64,000 bases of DNA from Haliscomenobacter hydrossis DSM 1100 (GTDB lineage: Bacteria; Bacteroidota; Bacteroidia; Chitinophagales; Saprospiraceae). The notes beneath the pieces are model-generated. The model was not told the DNA's origin and did no database searches. It worked only from the letters and a program-made list of their open reading frames with translations. The DNA lies in NCBI RefSeq assembly GCF_000212735.1, contig NC_015510.1:4527001-4591000 (forward strand), read 5' to 3'. The position numbers and the translations under genes were made by a program. This document shows positions 38,201 to 45,225 of the stretch, in pieces. Each line of letters begins with the position of its first letter. Position 1 is the stretch's first letter.

Positions 38201-38685
38201 CTTTTTCTATTGACAACCGAAGCGAAAATTCTTCAATTAGTGATTTGGGCGGTGAGTTAGGGGTGGCGACCGCAGCACTAGTGACGGCCAATGATATCAT
38301 GTCTGTTGAGACGAAAGGAGACATATTTTTTGGGGAAACAAAGACAGCTACACTTAGGGACGGGTCGCTAATGGATGTAACTCCCTTAGGAGGAACAGTA
38401 GATGCTGGTGGTCCTGGTAAAGCGTTAAAAGGCGCTAAACTGCTTAAAGAGCTTCCTAAACTTGATAGAACTGGAAAAGTCCATGGAATATTACCAAGGG
38501 TTAAGGATCTCGTCAAATACGGTAAGGATGAACTTTCCATGTTACTCAAGGAGCTGAAAAAAAGTGTTCGAAGGAGGATCCAAGTTACTTCGAGAATGGG
38601 AAGAGATAGAGCACATGGGCAGAGACAAGGTGCCGAACAAGATTTGATAAAATCTTTAGAAAAACATTTAAGAGATCGAAAATGA
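32218..38685 (+). CDS. Rhs-family polymorphic toxin, full length
   Basis: 2155 residues. N-terminal signal peptide (about 1-25, ending SSWAQ), then a Bacteroidota-type Rhs N-terminal region (FTGATNTSIPIYTLREGSLN) and a long stretch of YD/Rhs repeats. The core ends near residue 1950 with RYAFNNPLIYVDPDGL, the usual junction before a variable toxin tip. The last 200 residues (from about 1953) are the tip; it ends RRRIQVTSRMGRDRAHGQRQ followed by an EQDLI helix, a layout like short RNase-type toxin domains, but the family is not certain. Residues about 1729-1888 are nearly identical to the three cassettes downstream. The immunity gene overlaps the stop by ATGA. Confidence 0.92.
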   Translation: MKTNPLHTLVVLITTMVCTISSWAQPVNLYINDVSMPTPNAASLGKYTEVPVSHFTGATNTSIPIYTLREGSLNLSVSLNYHSSGLKMGEPAAWVGTGWNLDAGGSITRTVVGIKDEETGDKYGYYTYGLNPPSGLTNQHIAEGILDSEPDIFTFSFPGYTGKFYFFSAGNYQIVPKQDLKIEPVGSFDYFKITTPQGLVYYFGGSPDSDPAYDETTYESNIFPKPKVRSSWHLVKIESPDKKHAIKFEYAEEKYVYKSLSSVARYKLIGQAPDGSCASEGTILSGDLGNIYYTTTTIDGKRLFKIYGTSQLETLQFNATTDREDLDPDGTNKAKRLEDITLSTGSGSSSSCTKWLFAYDYFVDNSSTCTTGNFSYCKRLKLKELKHQSCYQEELEEPYKFEYEGYDITVNGQTKQYLPSRFTRAIDRWGYYNGAHTPNESSYSVPNVPPTTIQYNFGSYAYGNSNRTTSEAHMRYGALKKVTYPTGGHTSLVYEANECKELVSVYAREYIVDSLSNCYQANGICCAATQPSTTATFTSNAEIAADSFNLEITNTYCGSPQYCYAGPVSVSVEIRYNGNNQLLTVYNFNLAPGMSYGKIAQKLSHMYNGFQPGIAYKFVLCASGGRGIFSIFKPGSTNQYVSSKVGGLRIKEIRAHDGVNTANDVIKTYDYKHEGGTESSGKLFYKPNYGYVLTVINNQGGNWTYYYHSDEAIVPLSTYNGYHVGYQRVVENLNGNGKVVYTYDTEELPYVAPTYPYTPEKAVVARGQMLSETTRNAGDQILTQTSIAKNNDTYSEPVELKKVIRTKLCGSWMLYSFAMYRPRTAPYRIANETVAKDGINTTTTYTYANVSAQHLAPITSAFTNSDGKTSVTNYYYAHEMSNRSGASPVYAELKNRNMITIPLEETESIAGVQVKGSRAEYGFFNSSGNNVASGGSGIHPYPYKFWNYEMTWNASNMVSISGSDGWVLRGTINSYHPDSGSGKAYPKQFTQTGWSPETYEWQNGLITQKTYRQHTQTYTYIPGTRLLASSTSVDGQLTEFVYDKLMRLKEVKSRFENNIPKVITTYTYGYKNAQNPRNFVKSITTFTAVSNSNLTSKGMVQYFDGLGRLIQDVKIKHQPNKGADGQGLTTFDVAVNYTYDNRGRLISTSNPFVGAAQDGSYATIPGSWPTVTTQYETSPLGRPIANTSQLGYATLSSYGSNQSTITTPNGISYNANTLYETKITDPDNRVSYSYTDKRGRLVLSRQTNTSNTSPADTYTAYDDKDRVKEVYPPGTVSSNAELIFKYLYDVADNTIYKKVPDAAAVQFRYDTRDLPVYMQDGNLAAQSKCLKTQYDLYGRAIKTGFWNGFPTTINPADTFAINDVNLLTITHYDGFDGSTTQTGAQYKGRVRRSMVKVLDYTPTTWLDAYYTYDAHGRLTVGNSNNLLNPSASSAESSSFSYDWADNVISETRTHTTGGAAATLPFNTVNQYQYDGNGRKINFITTIGGVGQHVAEYNYNYRDELIERNLHANEISGAWAWLQSIDYSYNTQGWLTGINNWNASATIGMPAVCTPAMPNPSSPARTTYNEGSDLIYMHLLYDQTFSGVTGSIQKGGNIAQLAYRVRGRETTMYSYAYDYLSRLSSATLYEYSDAAVLTNSNKYNESLTYDLRGNIQTLQRTGFYQNGGSCTYGQIDNLTYSYPTSPASNKVHKILDGTTTAGDAKSRGFNGLLSTADNSLTYDANGNLNKNLHKNISSITYNHLNLPKLITFSTGNSIEFLYDATGTKLRKTTKVGATVQYIQDYLPNGIEYRQTGTGVKRVESVYHAEGRYYNTNVDAADAIVWRKEYNFRDYLGNTRLAFTDRNANGIVDITGTASTSDVLQENHYYPFGLAFEGPWLQNDAGVRDNKYQYSQKELNDDFGLGWLDFGARWYDASIGKWGAVDPLSEDAPAWTPYRYAFNNPLIYVDPDGLFEDENAARKYAEENDIKLRPKSFIGMLFTSGKRSQIVKNADGTFSIDNRSENSSISDLGGELGVATAALVTANDIMSVETKGDIFFGETKTATLRDGSLMDVTPLGGTVDAGGPGKALKGAKLLKELPKLDRTGKVHGILPRVKDLVKYGKDELSMLLKELKKSVRRRIQVTSRMGRDRAHGQRQGAEQDLIKSLEKHLRDRK

Positions 38686-39182
38686 AATCAATCGAGGAAC
38701 TAAACGAAATGTTAGTATGTGAAATATGTCAATACTTGGATGAAATTGACTTTGATGTTGATTTAGAGTGTTACAATGAGTTAACAGGAGATGTTTCTTT
38801 TCTGTTGGCAGGAGTTCTAGAGTCACAATTAAAAAGGAGTTTCAATGATTGGGAACCGAATAAGTGGATTGATGATAGCTTGCTTACCAAAATAGCGATC
38901 GATGGAAAAAAAGTTTCAATATGGGGTGTGATGATATGGGGAAGGATAGATACTACGCAACAATGGATAGATCCTTTTTATTTTGAGATGATTTTGAATG
39001 CTACTTGTTCAAATTTTGTAGAATTCACTTTTTTGTTCGGCGAAGAAAAGAATATCGAGGTTACGTATGAAGAATTTAATACAAATCGAAATTTATGGGG
39101 CGGAGGGTTTTACTCTGATATCTACTGGACTCCCTTTGAAAGGGATTGGAAATATATTATTAATGTAAAGGGTTTGCACTAG
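38682..39182 (+). CDS. Probable immunity protein for the full-length Rhs toxin
   Basis: 166 residues starting in an ATGA overlap with the Rhs stop, the classic position for an immunity gene. The protein is acidic and rich in aromatic residues (WGVMIWGRIDTTQQWIDPFY; GGFYSDIYWTPFERDW), with no signal peptide, as expected for a cytosolic inhibitor. I do not recognise its family. AT-richer than the Rhs core, like the toxin tip. Confidence 0.75.
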   Translation: MKSIEELNEMLVCEICQYLDEIDFDVDLECYNELTGDVSFLLAGVLESQLKRSFNDWEPNKWIDDSLLTKIAIDGKKVSIWGVMIWGRIDTTQQWIDPFYFEMILNATCSNFVEFTFLFGEEKNIEVTYEEFNTNRNLWGGGFYSDIYWTPFERDWKYIINVKGLH

Positions 39183-39231
39183 TTGGTCTTTACCAACCTT
39201 GCTAGACCAAGCCTCTGACACAACCAAAAAC

Positions 39232-39280
39232 ACAATGCTACCGCTGGCACAGGTTCTCCCCCTGCCAGCGGTAGCATTGT
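39232..39280. repeat. Perfect 18-bp inverted repeat at the head of Rhs cassette 2
   Basis: Arms ACAATGCTACCGCTGGCA (39232-39249) and TGCCAGCGGTAGCATTGT (39263-39280), loop CAGGTTCTCCCCC. The same arrangement, less perfect, heads cassette 3 (about 41194-41243) and, degraded, cassette 4 (about 43528-43587). It lies 50 bp after the preceding immunity gene and about 105 bp before the start of Rhs homology, so it could be a terminator, a recombination site or both. Confidence 0.85.
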
Positions 39281-39377
39281 GCCCAGAAAAATCACGAAGC
39301 CATTCTTCATCAAAGCCAAGCTCAATAAAAAATTGCACAAAAACATCAACAGCATAAGGTACAATCATCTATCTTAA

Positions 39378-39397
39378 CCCATGAATTTATTCGTGGG
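39378..39397. repeat. 20-bp palindrome at the Rhs homology edge, cassette 2
   Basis: CCCATGAATTTATTCGTGGG, a 9-bp-arm palindrome with one G-T type mismatch. The identical 20-mer occurs at 43682-43701 in cassette 4. It replaces the codons before Pro-Lys-Leu in the intact gene and brings a stop codon in the Rhs frame. Confidence 0.7.
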
Positions 39398-40662
39398 AGC
39401 CGAAGCTGATCACGTTCAGCACGGGCAACAGCATTGAGTTTTTGTACGATGCCACGGGTACCAAGCTGCGCAAAACCACCAAAGTAGGGGCTACGGTACA
39501 ATATGTGCAGGACTACCTGCCCAACGGCATTGAATACCGCCAAACGGGCACAGGGGTCAAACGGGTGGAATCGGTGTACCACGCCGAAGGCCGCTACTAC
39601 AACACCAATGTAGATGCTGCTGATGCCATTGTTTGGCGGAAGGAGTACAGTTTCCGCGACTACCTGGGCAATACTCGCCTGGCCTTCACCGACCGCAATG
39701 CCAATGGGATTGTAGACATTACGGGCACAGCAAGTACGAGTGATGTTCTGCAAGAGAATCATTATTACAGCTTCGGGCTAGCTTTTGAAGGGCCTTGGTT
39801 GCAGAATGATGCCGGGGTACGGGACAACGCTTACATGTACAACGGGAAGGAGCTACACAGCGACTTTGGCCTGGGCATGTACGCTTATGGAGCACGGTAT
39901 TACGATCCAGTGATTGGGCGTTTTACTGGGGTTGATCCGATTGCGGATGAGTTTCCGTTTGTTACGACCTTCAACTATGCGGAGAACGAGCCGATTGCGA
40001 ACATTGATTTGCATGGCTTGCAGAAGTTTAGTTTCAAAGAGCTGGCGGATCGGACGGCGGTATTTATTGCTGGAACAGCAAATGCCATTTCTTCTAATCT
40101 GGCCGGAGGTGCCGGAAGAGGAAATCCCAATGACTTTGGGCGTTATGCGAATTCTGCAAGAAATGGTCAGACGGTTGGCGATGCCATATCGGTTGTAATA
40201 GGCTTGGCAGAAACCACAGTAGCAATAGCGGGTGTGGTGGGTGAAGGGCTATTGGCACCTGTATCAGGTGGCGCAAGCGCCCTGGCCATTGCGCCTACGG
40301 TTGCAGTTGGCGTTCATGGGACTATGACTGCTACTACGGGAGCGCAGAATTTGGTGAAGGCGACGAGTGGGGATGATGATAATAACAAGGATAAGGCAGG
40401 TTCTCGGGCTGGGAAGCCTTTTACGCCTAAAGAAGGCGGAAAAGTAATCGACGCCAATCAAAAAAAATATGATGGAAAGATTATTTGTGAGGGTTGTAAA
40501 GTTGAAACCACAAAGCCCCAAAAGTCTCAGAAAGGAGTAACTCCCCCCAAAACTGATCGACAAATCGATCATATTAAACCAAAATCAAAGGGAGGAAGTG
40601 GCACTGCTGAAAATGGACAGGTGTTATGTAGAGATTGCAACAGAAAAAAATCTGATAACTAG
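39385..40662 (+). pseudogene. Displaced Rhs 3' cassette 2: core fragment with HNH nuclease tip
   Basis: Open frame of about 425 codons without ATG; an in-frame stop lies just before 39385 and only a TTG at 39442 is available. The first 150 residues repeat the main Rhs core almost exactly, then a different core end (GLGMYAYGARYYDPVIGRFT, then NYAENEPIANIDLHGL). The tip is a zinc-finger HNH nuclease: CEGC, then RQIDHIKPKSKGGSGTAENG and VLCRDCNRKKSDN. A short hydrophobic Gly/Ala-rich region precedes it. Without promoter, start or signal peptide it is probably silent until recombined onto the full-length gene. Confidence 0.85.
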
Positions 40663-40666
40663 CAAA

Positions 40667-41092
40667 ATGAAGCATACTAAAATTTTGTTCGAACATGACA
40701 ACGCCCCCGAAGGAGGATATGGTATCGAAAGTGCCTGGGCAATTCCAATAGGTGAATACTTTCAATTAGACAATATATTGTTCTATGCGAAAGAGTTTGC
40801 TCTTGGAGACTTAGTAAATACTGAGATTAGGAATGGAGATCAGTTTGTAATTGGGCTGGTAAAAGAATCTGGACACAGTACAATAAGAATGTTGTTTGAA
40901 AACGAAGATGAAATTTCTGAAACAAGAAAACAACTAAGTAAACTTGGGTGTGAGTCAGAAATAAGTAATATTTCTATTCTTATAGCTGTCGATATTCCTC
41001 CTAATGTTGAATATTCCGTCATAAGGAGTTATTTAGAACTCGGTGAACAAGAGGGGAAATGGTCGTATGAAGAAGCTTGTATTGCTCAGTAG
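40667..41092 (+). CDS. DUF4265-like immunity protein for the HNH tip
   Basis: 141 residues from the ATG at 40667, 4 bp after the HNH stop. The N-terminal half matches DUF4265 proteins: YGIESAWAIPIGEYFQLDNI followed by LFYAKEFALGDLVNTEI. These small cytosolic proteins frequently follow polymorphic toxin tips. The C-terminus (SYLELGEQEGKWSYEEACIA) is also typical. It may stay expressed to protect the cell against siblings that display this tip; no promoter was identified. Confidence 0.82.
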   Translation: MKHTKILFEHDNAPEGGYGIESAWAIPIGEYFQLDNILFYAKEFALGDLVNTEIRNGDQFVIGLVKESGHSTIRMLFENEDEISETRKQLSKLGCESEISNISILIAVDIPPNVEYSVIRSYLELGEQEGKWSYEEACIAQ

Positions 41093-41193
41093 TAATATAG
41101 CGGTTACCTAGCTAGAGTAAGTATATTGCTGGTATAAGTCTGAACTGCCAGTGGAAAACCTGTTAGCCCAAGTCTCCCAATCCCACCTAAAAA

Positions 41194-41243
41194 CATCACG
41201 CTACCGCTGGCGAGGGTTCTCCCCTCCAGTGGTAGTATGATGC
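41194..41243. repeat. Imperfect inverted repeat heading Rhs cassette 3
   Basis: CATCACGCTACCGCTGGCGA on the left and CTCCAGTGGTAGTATGATG on the right with loop GGTTCTCCCC. Homologous to 39232-39280 with a few mismatches in the arms. It is followed by the same leader text (CCAAAAAAATACGAAGCC). Confidence 0.75.
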
Positions 41244-41386
41244 CCAAAAAAATACGAAGCCTTCCTTCATCGATTTCGAGCGCAACAAAAAATTTGCACA
41301 AAAACATCAGCATAACCCGCTGGGGCAAGTGTATCGCTGGAAAAACTCTCTGACTTTCCCATGATTTCCGCGTCTACAGACCATAG

Positions 41387-42676
41387 CCGTCAGGCTACAA
41401 AAACATCAGCAGCATAACCTACAATCACTTAAATTTGCCGAAGCTGATCACGTTCAGCACGGGCAACAGCATTGAGTTCTTGTACGATGCTATTGGTACC
41501 AAGCTGCGCAAAACCACAAAAGTAGGGGCTACGGTACAGTATGTGCAAGACTACCTGCCCAACGGCATCGAATACCGCCAAACGGGTACGGGGGTAAAAA
41601 GAGTGGAATCTGTCTACCACGCCGAAGGCCGCTACTACAACACCAATGTAGATGCTGCTGATGCCATTGTTTGGCGAAAGGAGTATAACTTCCGCGACTA
41701 CCTGGGCAATACCCGCCTGGCCTTTACCGACCGCAATGCCAATGGGATTGTAGACATTACGGGCACAGCAAGTACGAGTGATGTTCTGCAGGAGAATCAT
41801 TATTACAGCTTCGGCCTAGCTTTTGAAGGGCCTTGGTTGCAGAATGATGCGGGGGTACGGGACAACGCTTACATGTACAACTCCAAGGAACTGCACAGTG
41901 ACTTTGGCCTGGGCATGTACGCTTATGGGGCGCGGTATTATGATCCAGTGATTGGGCGTTTTACTGGGGTTGATCCGATTGCGGATGAGTTTCCGTTTGT
42001 TACGACCTTCAACTATGCGGAGAACGAGCCGATTGCGAACATTGATTTGCATGGCTTGCAGAAAGTTGGGGTAAATAGTCTTGCGCAAGTAGTAGGCATT
42101 CCTAGTTCTGATCGCGGAATTATTAAACCTGCAAGTGCAAACATGAGAGCCTCTAGCCCAATTAAAGCAGGGATTAAAGATGGTTCCTTTATTGTGCTTG
42201 ACCTCATGGGCGTTAATACGCTTGATAATGCGATTGCAACGTGGTTTGATCCTAACGCAACGCTGGGAGAAAAAGTAGCTGCTGTTGGAGATTTGGCACA
42301 AGGTATGTTGAGTAATACTAAACGAGGTAGTAACAAAAAGGCCGTTGAGAAATATGAAATTGGAGATTATGATGATTTACAAAGAAGATCGGCATCTGGT
42401 GATGGTTTAGACTTGCATCATGTGCCACAGAAAAAACCAGCAGGTCAAGTGGTGGATGGGTATGATAAAAAAGATGGCCCCGCAATTGCATTGCCTCAAA
42501 AAGTACACAAAACTATTCCTACAAAGAAAGGGGGATATGAAGGTACAGCAAGAGATCAATTAGCAAAAGATTCAAAAGATTTAAGAAAAGCTGGTGTTCC
42601 AAATGATAAAGTCCAAGGAATTATTGACTATAATAAGAAAAAATACCCTGATTCTTATGAAAAAGAAGTAAATTAG
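41387..42676 (+). pseudogene. Displaced Rhs 3' cassette 3: core fragment with LHH nuclease tip
   Basis: Open frame of about 430 codons bounded upstream by TAG at 41384, with no ATG in the core part; TTG at 41435 is the first alternative start. The core matches cassette 2 almost exactly up to ANIDLHGLQK, then diverges. The tip carries GDGLDLHHVPQKKPAGQVVD, then AIALPQKVHKTIPTKKGGYE and KVQGIIDYNKKKYPDSYEKE. The LHH plus downstream histidine pattern fits HNH/ENDO VII-type toxin nucleases. Like cassette 2 it should need recombination with the full-length gene for export. Confidence 0.83.
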
Positions 42677-42876
42677 AGTTCAATAGTTATATCTCACTGC
42701 ATCAGGTTTTGTGCATTTGAACTTGTAAAGACCTCCAGGATGAAGGGTTCTCTAATTTCATTGGCGCTTTTTCTCAAGCAGTGAGGTATAGTTAGACAGA
42801 GTTTTGCTTTTTGTTTGATAAAAGCGGGATCTGTAAGTTAAAATCATTGATTGTTGAATTGATTTAAAATATTTGC

Positions 42877-43146
42877 TTGATGGATATACATCATTTAACG
42901 AACTGGAAATTATCAAGACATCTACTTGAGAATTTTTATAAGACTAATGCAACTAGCATTGCTTTACCTAGTAGGGAGCATTTTTTATTAACAAAATTCA
43001 GGAAAAAAAACTATGGCAGTTCCATTGAACTAGTTGAAGGAGAATTGAGTTATTTGAAAACCCTGACAAACATTCCAGATAACATCATCCTTTTAGCAGA
43101 AGCAAAGATTAAATCAAGGTACTTAAAACAGAATTATGAAAACTGA
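42877..43146 (+). CDS. Small hypothetical protein in the immunity region of cassette 3
   Basis: 89 residues starting MDIHHLTNWKLSRHLLENFY (first codon may be the TTG just before the ATG at 42880). Basic, no signal peptide. Its end overlaps the next gene by 11 bp, indicating translational coupling. It could be one half of a two-gene immunity module, or the remnant of an older toxin tip left behind after replacement; sequence alone does not decide. AT-rich like other immunity genes here. Confidence 0.55.
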   Translation: MMDIHHLTNWKLSRHLLENFYKTNATSIALPSREHFLLTKFRKKNYGSSIELVEGELSYLKTLTNIPDNIILLAEAKIKSRYLKQNYEN

Positions 43147-43483
43147 AGATTTTGTTCAAGCAGTCAAAATGGTTGTTTTGGAACAGGCTGTGTCGGATAT
43201 GATTGAAAATCTAGAAGAGCCTCCCGGTAGAACTCCTCCTAGGGAGTTAATACAACTAAGCTCCTTTTATAAAGGATTAAGTCATCAAAATCAAGAAATT
43301 ATTAAGAAAATCTTAATACAAACCGCTGAGATGAGCTTATTTGGAATGTTTTGTGTTTTAGATGGAGTGCGTGCAATTGAAAATATTGAAAACAAAGGGA
43401 CTCTGGAATTATGGTATCGTAATGGAGAAGAAACATTTTTGCTAAACGACCCTGAAGAAGAATTTTTACACGACTTAATTTGA
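43136..43483 (+). CDS. Putative immunity protein of cassette 3
   Basis: 115 residues. Contains PPGRTPPRELIQLSSFYKGL and a hydrophobic block LFGMFCVLDGVRAIE, ending FLLNDPEEEFLHDLI. This layout resembles small proteins often encoded next to polymorphic toxins; the exact family name is not certain. Starts inside the 3' end of the 89-residue gene. Probably protects against the LHH nuclease tip. Confidence 0.65.
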   Translation: MKTEDFVQAVKMVVLEQAVSDMIENLEEPPGRTPPRELIQLSSFYKGLSHQNQEIIKKILIQTAEMSLFGMFCVLDGVRAIENIENKGTLELWYRNGEETFLLNDPEEEFLHDLI

Positions 43484-43681
43484 TTATATTTCGGAAAATT
43501 GAAGGAATATAATCAGACTACCTACTTATCGCTATCTAGTGTCTCCCCGCTGGTACGAGCTCTCTCACCACTAGTGGTAGCGCGATGCCAAAAAATCACG
43601 AAACCTTCCCTTATCACTGCCAAGCGCAACAAAAATTCACACAAAAACAGCAGCAGCATAACCTATAATCACCTATCTTAA

Positions 43682-43701
43682 CCCATGAATTTATTCGTGG
43701 G
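43682..43701. repeat. 20-bp palindrome at the Rhs homology edge, cassette 4
   Basis: Identical to the palindrome at 39378-39397 in cassette 2. Confidence 0.7.
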
Positions 43702-44146
43702 CGCCGAAGCTGATCACGTTCAGCACGGGCAACACCATTGAGTTTTTGTACGATGCCACCGGTACCAAGCTGCGCAAAACCACCAAAGTAGGGGCTACGG
43801 TACAGTATGTGCAGGACTACCTGCCCAACGGTATCGAATACCGCCAAACGGGCACAGGGGTCAAACGGGTAGAAAGTGTGTACCACGCCGAAGGTCGCTA
43901 CTACAACACCAATGTGGATGCTGCTGATGCCATTGTTTGGCGGAAGGAGTACAGCTTCCGCGACTACTTGGGCAATACCCGCCTGGCCTTTACCGACCGC
44001 AATGCCAATGGGATTGTAGACATTACAGGTACGGCAAGTACGAGTGATGTTCTGCAAGAGAATCATTATTACGCCTTTGGATTGGCTTTTGAAGAATGAT
44101 GCGGGGGTACGGGACAATGCCTACATGTACAACGGCAAGGGTGCGA
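43689..44146 (+). pseudogene. Rhs 3' cassette 4, truncated remnant
   Basis: Shares the Rhs core from Pro-Lys-Leu through ASTSDVLQENHYY, then a 14-bp deletion after FGLAFE shifts the frame and gives a stop at 44097-44099. Core homology continues out of frame to about 44146 (GTACGGGACAATGCCTACAT) and then breaks off. No toxin tip or immunity gene follows. It shows that the array degrades at its distal end. Confidence 0.85.
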
Positions 44147-44275
44147 CATGAAGTTACTTGAAGAACTGTGGAATGTTGATTGACAACTACTTACGCTAAG
44201 TAAGTGGGTAATTTCACCGCTTGTACGACCAAGAGTTTCCTACTGCGACGTGCATGATGAGCAACTGTTTTGTAC

Positions 44276-44297
44276 CCCGCTCGCACAAGTGTATTGA
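44276..44297. repeat. CCCGCTGGCGCAAGTGTATTG-type motif copies
   Basis: CCCGCTCGCACAAGTGTATT here; related copies CCCGCTGGGGCAAGTGTAT at 41315-41333 and CCCCGCTGGCGCAAGTGTAA at 45423-45442, plus a weak copy near 41110. All lie within the Rhs-Rpn region and none was noticed elsewhere in the window. Confidence 0.5.
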
Positions 44298-44319
44298 CTA
44301 CAAACTTCCATAACTCTAT

Positions 44320-45225
44320 TCATCCTTGCATGCCCTCTTCTATCACCTTTCGAACCGCTTCTAGCTCCAAATCCAAAATAGCTGCAATTTTTTCTGCTTC
44401 CAGACCCAATTGTGTCAGCTCAGGTACAGCATGTTTGAGCAATTCTTCCTTGAATTTGGTTTCACCCAATTCAATGCCTTGTTGTTTGACTTCTTCCAAA
44501 ATTGCTTCCTCGATTCCCATTGGTTGATCAGCTTTGATGAGTTGATTTAAATCCTGTTCAAATTTAAGCAGGTTTTCTGAATTTGTAAAGGGCACAAAGT
44601 ACTTTATGAAGTTGATAATACTGACGATCTTTTTACGACTGACTTTACGTTTCAACAAACGTTTGATCAAATCCAGTTTCGTGGAATACAGTTGATCATC
44701 GGTTTTCTTTTTCCCCAATTGCTGCCAAGCAGCCTCCATCACAGCCGCAAAAGGATTGGCGTCTTGAGCCAAGATTTCAGGAGTGTGATCACGTAAAACA
44801 TAAGTGTTAAATCGATAGATGACCTCAGTTCCCAGAAAGGTTTCTGTAAACTGTGTGTAGTGATACCTACGATTCCAATCAGTGTAAATGGCCAAACCAG
44901 TCACAGGTTGTTGGTATTTGTCGCGAATTCGGTACATGTACTCAAACATCCTGGCGGCAAACTGAATATCTTGATAGCCTTGGACTTCTACATGGATCAA
45001 AAACCAGGCTTCCAAGCCGTCCTTCAACCACACCCGAATGAGTTTATCGGCATGTCGGTTTTGACCCGGATTGTCAGGAATGAGTTTTTGTAGCTCAGTA
45101 TCCAGAAATTCAAAGCCACGCTCAAAATCAATCTTCTCCACGTAGTTCGGAAAGAAGTACCAGATGAAATCATCCACCAGATTTTCAATAATTCCCTTCC
45201 ATAAAATGTCTTTTGAAATGGACAT
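44320..45225 (-). CDS. Rpn/YhgA-like PD-(D/E)XK recombination-promoting nuclease
   Basis: 301 residues from the ATG at 45225; the upstream TTG frame to 45261 is less likely. The N-terminal nuclease domain has the family elements: FEFLDTELQKL, then RHADKLIRVWLKDG with the Asp, and FLIHVEVQGYQDIQFAARMF with the Glu-x-Gln of the PD-(D/E)XK core. The C-terminal part is helical with ILEEVKQQGIELGETKFKEE. Rpn proteins of E. coli are DNA endonucleases that promote RecA-independent recombination; many Bacteroidota genomes carry several copies. Its position directly after the Rhs cassette array suggests, but does not prove, a link to cassette exchange. Confidence 0.87.
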   Translation of the reverse strand: MSISKDILWKGIIENLVDDFIWYFFPNYVEKIDFERGFEFLDTELQKLIPDNPGQNRHADKLIRVWLKDGLEAWFLIHVEVQGYQDIQFAARMFEYMYRIRDKYQQPVTGLAIYTDWNRRYHYTQFTETFLGTEVIYRFNTYVLRDHTPEILAQDANPFAAVMEAAWQQLGKKKTDDQLYSTKLDLIKRLLKRKVSRKKIVSIINFIKYFVPFTNSENLLKFEQDLNQLIKADQPMGIEEAILEEVKQQGIELGETKFKEELLKHAVPELTQLGLEAEKIAAILDLELEAVRKVIEEGMQG

